From positions 1 to 40,799 of the forward strand of contig CAZQZC010000001.1 in NCBI GenBank assembly GCA_964597685.1: a DNA stretch of 40,799 nucleotides, read 5' to 3'. How positions within the stretch are numbered: the stretch's first letter is position 1; every line of letters begins with the position of its first letter. A program made the position numbers and the translations under genes. This document shows positions 16,811-24,187 of the stretch, one piece after another. Under the pieces are notes generated by a model. The model searched no databases. It saw only the letters and a list, made by a program, of their open reading frames with translations, and had not been told where the DNA came from. This stretch comes from JBCBTJ01 sp964597685 (GTDB lineage: Bacteria; Pseudomonadota; Alphaproteobacteria; Caulobacterales; Hyphomonadaceae).

Positions 16811-16840
16811 TTGATAAAGTTGTTAGGAAGTTTTTAATAA
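16811..16840 (+). promoter_or_regulatory. Possible promoter of the MarR gene
   Basis: TTGATA (16811-16816) and TAATAA (16835-16840) are 18 nt apart in a strikingly AT-rich stretch, which stands out from the GC-rich surroundings. It precedes the MarR start by about 85 nt. Assignment is by consensus resemblance only. Confidence 0.4.
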
Positions 16841-16888
16841 ATCAAAGATGGCGATGATTAGCGAATAATTAGTGACGTTCGGATATAT

Positions 16889-16917
16889 CCACTCAAACTA
16901 CAACAAAAGTTGAGTGG
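16889..16917. promoter_or_regulatory. Inverted repeat over the MarR gene ribosome-binding region
   Basis: A perfect 8-bp inverted repeat, CCACTCAA (16889-16896) and TTGAGTGG (16910-16917), ends 8 nt before the ATG and contains the GAGTGGG ribosome-binding stretch. MarR proteins commonly bind palindromes in their own promoter, so it may be the autoregulatory operator; as RNA it could also hide the ribosome site. Confidence 0.55.
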
Positions 16918-16925
16918 GTGATCAA

Positions 16926-17417
16926 ATGGGTATTAGCTCTGCGCAAGAGCGCATTGAATCCGTCGAGGGGTCTTTCCTTAAATCGCTGTCCTTGCTCGAA
17001 CAGGCGCATCGTCGGCTTCACGACGTCGTCAAGGATGATCTGGAGCGTTCGGGAGAGCGCTCGCTAACGGGCGTGCAAGCCCTGCTTCTTTATGAGATTG
17101 GCGATGAGGAAACGCCGGCGTCCGCTCTCCGGGCGCGGGGCGCATTCGCTGGGACAAGCCTGTCGTATAACGTCAAGAAGCTCCAAGAAGCTGGCTATTT
17201 GCTGCAGAACCGGTCCAAAGACGACAAGCGCACGGTTCGCCTGGCTTTGACGGAACGCGGAAAGAAGGTGCGCGGGCGCGTGGCGGCGTTGTTTGAGAAG
17301 CAAGCCGCCGCCCTTGAGCCGACAGCGAGTGTTCGACACGACGACCTGGACCAGTTGAATAAGACCGTGACCCGCTTGGAACGTTTCTGGTCAGATCAGA
17401 TCCGTTTTCGCCTCTGA
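16926..17417 (+). CDS. MarR-family transcriptional regulator
   Basis: A 163-residue protein with the MarR winged helix-turn-helix. Visible parts are an N-terminal dimer helix, TGVQALLLYEIGDEETPASALR, the recognition region GTSLSYNVKKLQEAGYLLQNRS and the wing SKDDKRTVRLALTERGKKV, whose DxR pattern is diagnostic. The family represses genes until a ligand or oxidant releases it from DNA. I choose the ATG at 16926; a GTG at 16914, inside the inverted repeat, is the alternative. The effector and targets are unknown; the upstream palindrome suggests autoregulation. The SLSYNVKKL helix resembles MarR proteins of the LdtR/EmrR-like alphaproteobacterial group, but I cannot settle orthology. A strong terminator follows. 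Confidence 0.88.
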   Translation: MGISSAQERIESVEGSFLKSLSLLEQAHRRLHDVVKDDLERSGERSLTGVQALLLYEIGDEETPASALRARGAFAGTSLSYNVKKLQEAGYLLQNRSKDDKRTVRLALTERGKKVRGRVAALFEKQAAALEPTASVRHDDLDQLNKTVTRLERFWSDQIRFRL

Positions 17418-17456
17418 TAGCGATTTTCCGCTCTAGCATACGACATCAAATTACGT

Positions 17457-17493
17457 AAAAAGCCGTATCGTCCATGCGACGATACGGCTTTTT
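17457..17493. terminator. Strong bidirectional terminator between the MarR gene and hemA
   Basis: AAAAAGCCGTATCGTC pairs perfectly with GACGATACGGCTTTTT around a 5-nt loop (CATGC). The 11-bp GC-containing core is flanked by an A-run on one side and a T-run on the other, so it can act on both strands. It separates the MarR transcript from hemA. Confidence 0.92.
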
Positions 17494-17558
17494 CTATTCC
17501 AGAAGCGCCGCACTATCTTTGGCTCGCTAGCGGTACACGGATAACCGAGGTCAAACGC

Positions 17559-18779
17559 ATGAAGCATCTTCAGGCCTTCGAAAACGCGCTTAACGTCATC
17601 CACGATGAAGGCCGTTATCGCGTCTTCTTGGACCTCCATCGTCACCGGGGGCGCTTTCCGCGAGCTACCGCAAGAACACCGGATGGCGGCGAACGCGAGA
17701 TCGTTGTGTGGTGCTCAAACGATTATCTCGGAATGGGCCAGGACGACGATGTGATCCAGGCGATGCATGAAGCTGTCGACAGTTTCGGCGCTGGGTCCGG
17801 CGGTACGCGCAATATTTCCGGTACGACGCGCTTTCACGTCGATTTAGAGCAGGAACTGGCCGATCTTCATGGCAAGTCCGGCGCGCTCCTCTTCACATCG
17901 GGCTATGTCGCCAACGAAGCGACGCTGTCGACCCTTGGAAAGATCCTGCCCGATCTGATCATCTATTCCGACGCACTTAATCACGCCTCGATGATTGAAG
18001 GCATTCGCCGGTCGGGGGCGGACCGTAGAGTATTCAAGCATAACGATCTCGCCCATCTGCGGGCGCTAATGGAGAACGACGACCCGAGCCGGCCCAAAGT
18101 TATCGCGTTCGAGAGCGTGTATTCCATGGACGGCGATATCGCGCCAATCGAAGCGCTTTGTGACTTAGCCGACGAATTCGACGCCATAACCTATCTCGAC
18201 GAAGTGCATGCGGTCGGCCTTTACGGCGCCGAGGGGGCCGGCGTCGCTGAACGCGACAACATAATGGACCGAATCGACATCATCGAGGGCACCTTGGCGA
18301 AGGCCTACGGTGTAATGGGGGGATACATCGCGGCGGAGACGGCGGTGATTGATGCGATCCGCTCAATGGCGCCTGGTTTTATCTTCACAACGTCGACCTG
18401 TCCGGTGATGGCGGCCGGCGCCCTGGCAAGCGTTCGAAAGCTTCGCTCCATAACAGGCCAAAACTTGCGTCACGACCACCAGGCGAAAGCGGCTTTGCTA
18501 AAGCAAAAGTTTCAGGATGCGGGTTTGCCCGCAATGCCCAGCGAATCGCACATTGTACCGCTTTTGGTTGGCGACCCTGAACGTTGCAAGGCGTTGTCCG
18601 ATACGCTGCTCTTCGACTTCGGGATATATGTTCAGCCGATCAATTATCCGACTGTGCCGAAGGGAACTGAACGGCTGCGCTTCACGCCGAGCCCTGTTCA
18701 CACCGAAGCCATGATGGACGATTTGGTTGCGGCCATTCTCGCGGTCTGGAAGCAGCTTGGGCTAGACCAGGCGGCCTAA
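17559..18779 (+). CDS. hemA: 5-aminolevulinate synthase
   Basis: A 406-residue PLP enzyme that condenses glycine and succinyl-CoA to 5-aminolevulinate, the first step of the C4 (Shemin) haem pathway of alphaproteobacteria and mitochondria. Visible marks are the glycine-rich GAGSGGTRNISGTTRFH, YSDALNHASMIEGIRRSGA, the PLP-ring aspartate in TYLDEVHAVGLYG, and the PLP lysine Lys248 in GTLAKAYGVMGGYIA. The lysine position equals that of the Rhodobacter capsulatus enzyme. The C-terminus PINYPTVPKGTERLRFTPSP distinguishes it from related alpha-oxoamine synthases. It appears to be a single-gene transcript, between the terminator at 17457 and the hairpin at 18799. glyA, a glycine producer, lies 0.7 kb downstream. 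Confidence 0.97.
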   Translation: MKHLQAFENALNVIHDEGRYRVFLDLHRHRGRFPRATARTPDGGEREIVVWCSNDYLGMGQDDDVIQAMHEAVDSFGAGSGGTRNISGTTRFHVDLEQELADLHGKSGALLFTSGYVANEATLSTLGKILPDLIIYSDALNHASMIEGIRRSGADRRVFKHNDLAHLRALMENDDPSRPKVIAFESVYSMDGDIAPIEALCDLADEFDAITYLDEVHAVGLYGAEGAGVAERDNIMDRIDIIEGTLAKAYGVMGGYIAAETAVIDAIRSMAPGFIFTTSTCPVMAAGALASVRKLRSITGQNLRHDHQAKAALLKQKFQDAGLPAMPSESHIVPLLVGDPERCKALSDTLLFDFGIYVQPINYPTVPKGTERLRFTPSPVHTEAMMDDLVAAILAVWKQLGLDQAA

Positions 18780-18790
18780 TTTCCATCCAG

Positions 18791-18818
18791 AAAGAAAAGG
18801 GCGGTCGAATGACCGCCC
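18791..18818 (-). terminator. Terminator of mucR (reverse strand)
   Basis: Perfect 8-bp hairpin (18799-18806 GGGCGGTC and 18811-18818 GACCGCCC, loop GAAT). Read on the reverse strand it is followed by TTTTCTTT, so it terminates mucR. On the forward strand it lacks a T-run and would stop hemA less well. Confidence 0.8.
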
Positions 18819-18872
18819 TCGCATTGACAATTTACTGATCGTCGCATGAGACGCGCAGTATCAAGATACGTC

Positions 18873-19295
18873 TCAACTTTTCTTCTTGCGCCCCAGGCCG
18901 ATATCCTTGGCGAACTGGGAGCGTCGCTTAGCATAGTTTGGCGCCACCATGGGATAATCCGCCGGCAAGTTCCAGCGAGTGCGATAGTCTTCGGGCGTCA
19001 TATCGTAGCGGGTGCGCAAGTAGCGCTTGAGCATTTTTAGCTTTCGGCCGTCCTCTAAGCAGATGATGTGATCCGGCGTGACGGACTTGGAAATTGGCAC
19101 CGCAGGCTCCGGCCGTTCTTCTTCGGCAGGCTCGCCCTGCGACAATTCCGACAACGACTGGTGTACAGTTTTAATGAGTTCCGGCAACGCGGAGGCGTGC
19201 GTAGGGTTGTTTGAAACAAACGATGAGACGACTTCGGCAGTCATCTCCAAAATGTCTTGCGCCTGCAGACCATCAACGTCGCTTGGATTGGACAT
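18873..19295 (-). CDS. MucR/Ros-family transcriptional regulator lacking classical zinc ligands
   Basis: A 140-residue regulator of the Ros/MucR family, which binds AT-rich DNA and controls exopolysaccharide, motility and cell-cycle genes in alphaproteobacteria. The N-terminal half (ILEMTAEVVSSFVSNN) is the oligomerisation part. The DNA-binding half includes TPDHIICLEDGRKLKMLKRY, MTPEDYRTRWNLPADYPMVA and the C-terminal basic tail GLGRKKKS. The start at 19295 is chosen over one 14 codons upstream because AAGAAGGG precedes it and MSNPS-like starts are usual. In place of the Ros ligands Cys79, Cys82, His92 and His97 it has Cys79, Asp82, Tyr92 and Tyr97, so a normal zinc site is unlikely. Zinc-independent homologues are known in Mesorhizobium. 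It is divergent from glyA across 207 nt. Confidence 0.93.
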   Translation of the reverse strand: MSNPSDVDGLQAQDILEMTAEVVSSFVSNNPTHASALPELIKTVHQSLSELSQGEPAEEERPEPAVPISKSVTPDHIICLEDGRKLKMLKRYLRTRYDMTPEDYRTRWNLPADYPMVAPNYAKRRSQFAKDIGLGRKKKS

Positions 19296-19502
19296 AATAG
19301 ACCCTTCTTGTGAAGATTTATATAGAACCGTGGCCATAAGGCCAATTTGGAAAAAGAATCAAGTATTGGAGAATTGATATTGCACAAAATCGCGAGAGTT
19401 TGAGCGATCAGCGCGTCCGCCGAGTAAGATTTGCAAGCCTTGCCGACCGGGCGTCAGGCTCATAAGTCTCCCAATCTACACATGTCAGCCGAGCGTGGTG
19501 CG

Positions 19503-20804
19503 ATGCCAGATACAGCCCCCATACCTCCCGTCCGCAGTCCCGAATTCTTCAGCGACGGCGTCCAGCAACGCGACCCTGACGTCCAAGCGGCGCTACTGGC
19601 TGAGGCGCGTCGTCAACAGGGCAATATTGAGTTGATCGCATCCGAGAACATTGTGTCGAAAGCGGTGCTCGAAGCCCAAGGTTCCGTTCTGACGAACAAA
19701 TACGCAGAAGGTTATCCTGGAAGACGATATTATGGCGGCTGCGAGGACGTTGACGTCGTTGAGACGCTCGCGATTGAGCGAGCCAAAGATTTATTTGGCG
19801 CGTCTTGGGCGAATGTGCAGCCCCATTCCGGCGCCAATGCGAATCAAGCGGTCTTTTTCGCGCTCATGGAGCCGGGCGATACATTTATGGGGATGGATCT
19901 GGCGGCTGGCGGCCACCTCACCCATGGCAGCCCGGTGAATCAGTCGGGAAAATGGTTCAATGTCGTGAGCTACGGCGTCGATCCGGAGACGCACCTAATT
20001 GACTACGACGCCATGGAGGCGGCCGCGCTGGAGCACCGGCCCAAGGTCATCATTGGCGGCGCGACGGCTTATTTTCGGTTTGTCGATTTCACGCGCATGC
20101 GCGTCATCGCCGACAAGTGCGGCGCCTACCTGATGGCGGATATGAGCCATTTCGCAGGCTTGGTCGCCGGCGGCGCATACCCAAATCCGCTGGATCACGT
20201 CCATGTTGCGACGACAACGACCCACAAGACCCTGCGCGGTCCGCGAGGCGGATTGATTCTGACGCGCGACGAAGAATTAGGAAAGAAGATCAACTTCGCG
20301 GTGTTTCCTGGACTGCAGGGCGGACCGCTGATGCATGTGATCGCCGCCAAAGCCGTCGCTTTTGGCGAAGCGCTCCAGCCCGAGTTTAAGACCTATGCGG
20401 CGCAAATCGTCTCGAACGCCAAGGCCATGGCGGCGCGCTTGCAAATGCACGGACTGGACATCGTCTCCAGCGGCACTGACAGCCACGCCATGCTCGTCGA
20501 TCTCCGACCAAAGGGCGTGACCGGAAAGACCGCCGAAAAGGCGCTCGATCGCGCCGCGATCACCTGTAACAAGAACGCAATCCCGAACGATCCTGAAAAG
20601 CCCTTTGTTACGTCAGGCATCCGCGTCGGCGCGCCGGCGGGAACCACCCGAGGGTTCCGAGAGGCGGAATTCGAACAGATCGCCGACTGGATTGTGCGAG
20701 TGCTCGACGGGCTGGCGACAGGCGACAGCGACGCCGTGGAACAGCAGGTGCGCGCGGAGGTGAAATCGCTTACGGATCGCTTCCCAATTTACGCGGAGGA
20801 CTGA
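19503..20804 (+). CDS. glyA: Serine hydroxymethyltransferase
   Basis: A 433-residue PLP enzyme that interconverts serine and glycine while charging tetrahydrofolate with a one-carbon unit. Visible are IELIASENIVSKAVLEAQGS, NKYAEGYPGRRYYGGCE, VQPHSGANANQAV, the PLP site ATTTTHKTLRGPRGG with Lys242, and a C-terminal TSGIRVGAPAGTTRG. The open frame runs further upstream. I take the ATG at 19503; 19482 (MSAERGAMPD) is possible, and neither has a strong ribosome site. The next gene begins 2 nt after the stop, so glyA probably heads the nrdR-rib-nusB-thiL transcript. The 207-nt region before it is shared with mucR, and I see no recognisable riboswitch in it. Confidence 0.97.
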   Translation: MPDTAPIPPVRSPEFFSDGVQQRDPDVQAALLAEARRQQGNIELIASENIVSKAVLEAQGSVLTNKYAEGYPGRRYYGGCEDVDVVETLAIERAKDLFGASWANVQPHSGANANQAVFFALMEPGDTFMGMDLAAGGHLTHGSPVNQSGKWFNVVSYGVDPETHLIDYDAMEAAALEHRPKVIIGGATAYFRFVDFTRMRVIADKCGAYLMADMSHFAGLVAGGAYPNPLDHVHVATTTTHKTLRGPRGGLILTRDEELGKKINFAVFPGLQGGPLMHVIAAKAVAFGEALQPEFKTYAAQIVSNAKAMAARLQMHGLDIVSSGTDSHAMLVDLRPKGVTGKTAEKALDRAAITCNKNAIPNDPEKPFVTSGIRVGAPAGTTRGFREAEFEQIADWIVRVLDGLATGDSDAVEQQVRAEVKSLTDRFPIYAED

Positions 20805-20806
20805 GA

Positions 20807-21274
20807 TTGCGGTGTCCGTTTTGCGGGGCGGAAGACACAGCCGTTAAGGATTCCCGGTCCGCAGAAGACGGCGGAGCGGTTCGGCGCCGGCGCAGCTGCA
20901 GCAAATGCGGTGGACGGTTCACGACTTTCGAACGTGTTCAGCTCCGAGAAGTCATGGTCCTGAAGCGAGACGGCAAGCGCTCGCCGTTCGAGCGAGAGAA
21001 GCTTGCCAGATCGGTCAAGATCGCGTTGCGAAAGCGTCCCGTGGCGGATGAGCAGATCGACCAGCTCGTCTCGGGAATCGTCCGCCGTTTAGAGAGCCTG
21101 GGCGATAACGAGGTGTCGTCCCAACGCATTGGCGGTTTGGTCATGGAAGCCCTACGCGATCTCGATCCCGTGGGCTATGTGCGTTACGCCAGCGTCTACA
21201 AGGATTTTCGAGACCCAAGCGATTTCGCGCAATTCATTGAGGCTGCGGAATTGAAGGAAGGCGGCGAGCCATGA
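20807..21274 (+). CDS. nrdR: Transcriptional repressor NrdR (TTG start)
   Basis: A 155-residue repressor of ribonucleotide reductase genes that senses ATP/dATP. The N-terminal zinc ribbon has Cys3-x2-Cys6 and Cys31-x2-Cys34, and the ATP-cone domain follows (MVLKRDGKRSPFEREKLARS through YVRYASVYKDF). The start codon is TTG at 20807: it gives the invariant family N-terminus MRCPFC and has GGAGG at 20795-20799, at ideal spacing. It lies 2 nt after the glyA stop and overlaps the ribD start by 4 nt, implying coupled translation. nrdR upstream of the riboflavin genes is the usual alphaproteobacterial order. Confidence 0.96.
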   Translation: MRCPFCGAEDTAVKDSRSAEDGGAVRRRRSCSKCGGRFTTFERVQLREVMVLKRDGKRSPFEREKLARSVKIALRKRPVADEQIDQLVSGIVRRLESLGDNEVSSQRIGGLVMEALRDLDPVGYVRYASVYKDFRDPSDFAQFIEAAELKEGGEP

Positions 21275-22002
21275 CCGACCGCGCGTCGGTGACCTTGAAG
21301 CTTGCGACGTCAATCGATTCTCGGATTGCGCTGTCCGACGGAACCAGTCAGTGGATAACATGCGCTGAAAGCCGAAAACGCGCTCACAAAATGCGCGCCG
21401 AACACGACGCCGTGCTTGTTGGGCTCGGGACCGTTCTCGCCGATGATCCCCTTTTGACAGCACGTCTGGATGGATACCAGCCAGCCCAACCATTACGGAT
21501 CGTCGCCGATTCGCGCGCACGCACGCCGATCGACGGCCAATTGGTCAGATCGATTTCGCCTGACCGGCCAGTCTGCGTCGCCATGGGGGTCAACGGCGTC
21601 GACGAACTCGAGGCGCACCGGCGCGCCGATGCGCTCTCCAAGGCCGGGGTTCATGTGAGGAAAGTCGTGCGCGCAGCGTGGGGCGGCCTGGATCCGGAAG
21701 GGCTCGTCGCGGCGATTGACGGCTTGCTTGGGGCGGATCTCAAGACCGAGCCGCGGGGATCTAAAGGTAGAACCGTCCTCTTGGAGGGAGGAGGGCGCCT
21801 GGCCGCCTCCTTCGTGCGCGCCGGCTTAGTTGATCGGATCGCGTGGTTCCGGGCGCCGATCCTGATCGGGAGCGATGGCGCGCCGGCGCTTGGAGATTTG
21901 GGCCTCACGACTCTCTCCGCTGCCGCCAGATTTACGCTTACCGCGACGGAACAGATTGGGGACGACGTTCTGGACACCTATGTCCGGGGTCAGGAGGACT
22001 GA
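21271..22002 (+). CDS. ribD: 5-amino-6-(5-phosphoribosylamino)uracil reductase; RibD without deaminase domain
   Basis: A 243-residue protein that corresponds only to the C-terminal reductase half of RibD. That half reduces the ribosyl side chain of 5-amino-6-ribosylaminouracil 5'-phosphate with NADPH. It starts at VTLKLATSIDSRIAL, the beginning of the reductase domain. The NADPH/substrate motifs HKMRAEHDAVLVGLGTVLAD and DDPLLT, and VLLEGGGRLAASFVRAGL, are intact. The N-terminal zinc deaminase (H-A-E and PCxxCGxTPPC motifs) is absent, and the space upstream is fully used by nrdR, whose stop overlaps this ATG. A full-length RibD is about 360-370 residues. The reductase is probably active, while the deaminase must be supplied from elsewhere. 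It is followed by ribE after 4 nt. Confidence 0.9.
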   Translation: MTDRASVTLKLATSIDSRIALSDGTSQWITCAESRKRAHKMRAEHDAVLVGLGTVLADDPLLTARLDGYQPAQPLRIVADSRARTPIDGQLVRSISPDRPVCVAMGVNGVDELEAHRRADALSKAGVHVRKVVRAAWGGLDPEGLVAAIDGLLGADLKTEPRGSKGRTVLLEGGGRLAASFVRAGLVDRIAWFRAPILIGSDGAPALGDLGLTTLSAAARFTLTATEQIGDDVLDTYVRGQED

Positions 22003-22006
22003 AGGC

Positions 22007-22639
22007 ATGTTCACTGGTCTCGTCTCGGACTTAGGCGTCATTCGCAAAGCGGAGCAGAGAAACGGTCTCACCCGGTTTGACGTGGAAAGCGCTTACGCGC
22101 CTGACAGTGTGGCTCTGGGAGCCTCCATCATGCACTCCGGCGTTTGTCTTACGATTGTCGACATCAATCCCGTTGACGGGGGCGGAAGTCGCTGGGTTGT
22201 CGAAGCTGTCCCGGAGACAATGTCACGTTCGGTGCTTGGTGATTGGCGCGAAGGCGACCGAGTGAATCTTGAACAATCCTTGCGATTAGGCGACGAACTC
22301 GGCGGGCACTTCGTGTTCGGCCATGTCGACGGAATAGGCGAAATTGTAGCGGTCGAGGCGGAAGGCCAATCGCATCGCGTGACTATTCGTCCCCCCGCCG
22401 AAATAGCTCGATATTTCGCGGAGAAAGGATCTGTCGCGGTGGACGGCGTGTCTCTCACGGTCGCCGCAGCCCTATCGAATGGCGATTTCCAGGTCGCCAT
22501 CATTCCTCATACCTGGCAGGTGACGACCCTTGGCGGGCTGAGCGCGGGCGACAAAGTCAATCTCGAGATCGACATGCTGGCGCGCTACGTCGCCCGAATG
22601 ATCGGCGTTGATGCGCCAAAGGTGAGCGCCGATGAGTGA
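22007..22639 (+). CDS. ribE: Riboflavin synthase, alpha subunit
   Basis: A 210-residue enzyme that converts two 6,7-dimethyl-8-ribityllumazine molecules to riboflavin plus 5-amino-6-ribitylaminouracil. It begins with the invariant MFTGLV. Two lumazine-binding repeats follow: repeat 1 with IMHSGVCLTIVDI and LGDWREGDRVNLEQSLRLGD, repeat 2 from GGHFVFGHVDGIG with GSVAVDGVSLTVAAA and PHTWQVTTLGGLSAGDKVNLE. The length is normal. AGGAGGACTGAAGGC before the ATG includes the ribosome site and the ribD stop. It overlaps the ribB-type gene by 8 nt. Alternative name ribC in some species. Confidence 0.96.
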   Translation: MFTGLVSDLGVIRKAEQRNGLTRFDVESAYAPDSVALGASIMHSGVCLTIVDINPVDGGGSRWVVEAVPETMSRSVLGDWREGDRVNLEQSLRLGDELGGHFVFGHVDGIGEIVAVEAEGQSHRVTIRPPAEIARYFAEKGSVAVDGVSLTVAAALSNGDFQVAIIPHTWQVTTLGGLSAGDKVNLEIDMLARYVARMIGVDAPKVSADE

Positions 22640-23762
22640 AAACCTTTCCGCTGCAATCTCGTCTATTGACGAAATTATCGATGACGCCCGCAATGGCCGT
22701 ATGTTCATCCTCGTTGACGCGGAAGACCGTGAAAACGAGGGGGACCTGGTCGTCCCCGCCTCATTTGCGACGCCTGAGGCCGTCAACTTCATGGCCCGCC
22801 ACGGTCGTGGCCTCATTTGCCTGGCCATGACAGGAGAGCGCGCCGGCGCTCTGAACCTCGATATGATGAGCCGTGACAACCGCGAAAGCATGGGTACAGC
22901 TTTCACGGTCTCGATCGAGGCGAAGGACGGCGTCACGACGGGCATCTCCGCCCATGATCGCGCGCGTACGGTGGCGGTCGCGATCGATCCAGCGAAGGAT
23001 CACCATGACATCGTCACGCCTGGTCATGTTTTTCCGCTGATCGCGAGGGACGGAGGGACGCTGGTGCGCGCTGGCCATACTGAGGCCGCTGTCGATATCG
23101 CCCGCACCGCCGGCCTGTATCCGGCTGGGGTGATCTGCGAAATTATGAACGACGACGGCACGATGGCGCGCTTGCCAGACCTCGTCGCCTTCGCCCAGCT
23201 GCACAATTTGAAGATCGGAACGATCGCGGATTTGATTGCTTGGCGGCGCAAAAACGACCGCTTCCTGGAGCGGCGCGTCGAGGCCCCCCTGGAAAGCGCC
23301 TATGGCGAAGGGTTCAAGACGGTTGTTTTCCGCAACACGCTCGATAATTCGGAGCATATCGCCATCGTCCATGGCGACATCACGCCTGCTTCCACGACGC
23401 TCGTCCGCGTGCACCGAACGGACGTTTTAGCGGATATTCTCGGCGAGCGCGGTCCGCGCGAAGGCTTGGTCGAGCGAGCGATGCGCATGATCGCGACGGC
23501 GGACGAGCCGGGCGTGGTCGTGTTCGTGAATACGATGCGCCCTAACGCCTTGGCGGCGCGGCTGGGGATGAAGGTCGACGATCAACATGATCCGCATGCG
23601 CCATTGCGTGAATATGGCGTCGGCGCGCAGATCCTCAGAGATCTCGGCGTTCGACGGATGGTGTTCCTTTCCAACACGCCGCCGACCCGGGTCGCAGGTC
23701 TTGACGGGTATGGCCTCACCATAGAGGGGTGGCGGGCCCTGAACGGAGATACGCCCGAATGA
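22632..23762 (+). CDS. ribB: 3,4-dihydroxy-2-butanone-4-phosphate synthase with degenerate GTP cyclohydrolase II-like domain (RibBX type)
   Basis: A 376-residue two-domain protein. Residues 1-205 are DHBP synthase, which makes 3,4-dihydroxybutanone 4-phosphate from ribulose 5-phosphate: the acidic loop DRENEGD (32-38), GLICLAMT, FTVSIEAKDGVTTGISAHDR and HTEAAVD (His149) are all present. Residues about 210-376 resemble GTP cyclohydrolase II and keep REYGVGAQILRDLGVRRM and GLDGYGLTIEG. However, the zinc motif (S-x-R-C-D-C-G and the earlier Cys) is missing: the region after VRVHRTDVLADI (from about 258) has no cysteine. The second domain is therefore unlikely to open GTP, as in the RibBX hybrids known in proteobacteria. 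It overlaps ribE by 8 nt and ribH by 4 nt. Confidence 0.93.
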   Translation: MSENLSAAISSIDEIIDDARNGRMFILVDAEDRENEGDLVVPASFATPEAVNFMARHGRGLICLAMTGERAGALNLDMMSRDNRESMGTAFTVSIEAKDGVTTGISAHDRARTVAVAIDPAKDHHDIVTPGHVFPLIARDGGTLVRAGHTEAAVDIARTAGLYPAGVICEIMNDDGTMARLPDLVAFAQLHNLKIGTIADLIAWRRKNDRFLERRVEAPLESAYGEGFKTVVFRNTLDNSEHIAIVHGDITPASTTLVRVHRTDVLADILGERGPREGLVERAMRMIATADEPGVVVFVNTMRPNALAARLGMKVDDQHDPHAPLREYGVGAQILRDLGVRRMVFLSNTPPTRVAGLDGYGLTIEGWRALNGDTPE

Positions 23763-24187
23763 CTTCCCGCGTCTTGATCGCGACGTCGCGCTACTACGAA
23801 AATATCACGTTGGAGCTTGAGGCGGGCGCAAACGAAGTGCTGGCCGCCGCCGACGCGATTGTCGAGACCATCGAAGTGCCCGGCGCTTTCGAAGTGCCTG
23901 GCGCCATCGCCATGGCGGCCGACAGCGCGAAGTATGACGGCTATATTGCGTTGGGCTGCGTGGTCCGCGGGGAGACGTCGCACTACGATTATGTGTGTGG
24001 CGAAAGCGCCCGGGGACTCATGACCTTGGCCGTGGAGCGCAGGCTCGCGATCGGCTACGGAATTTTGACCGTTGAGTCGCAGGACCAAGCTTGGGTCAGG
24101 GCGGATCGAACCCAAAAGAACAAAGGCGCCGACGCCGCCGAAGCCTGCCTCGCCATGTTGGCCCTTCGCAAGAAGTTTGTCCGTTGA
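23759..24187 (+). CDS. ribH: 6,7-dimethyl-8-ribityllumazine synthase
   Basis: A 142-residue enzyme that joins 5-amino-6-ribitylaminouracil and dihydroxybutanone phosphate to the lumazine precursor of riboflavin. Visible motifs are VLIATSRYYENI, the substrate loop VPGAFEVPGAI, GCVVRGETSHYDYV with the catalytic His75, and GILTVESQDQAWVRA. The ATG at 23759 overlaps the preceding stop (ATGA) and starts at the family N-terminus; an upstream in-frame extension is rejected. The alphaproteobacterial length is typical. Its stop overlaps the TTG start of nusB. Confidence 0.96.
   Translation: MTSRVLIATSRYYENITLELEAGANEVLAAADAIVETIEVPGAFEVPGAIAMAADSAKYDGYIALGCVVRGETSHYDYVCGESARGLMTLAVERRLAIGYGILTVESQDQAWVRADRTQKNKGADAAEACLAMLALRKKFVR

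Noticed and set aside
19296..19502. Possible riboswitch or leader RNA between mucR and glyA
   Set aside because: No glycine, SAM or folate riboswitch pattern and no stable long hairpin could be recognised by eye; it is simply the shared promoter region.
24091..24183. Upstream extension of nusB inside ribH
   Set aside because: The extra residues are an arginine-rich shadow of ribH; the TTG at 24184 fits the family start.
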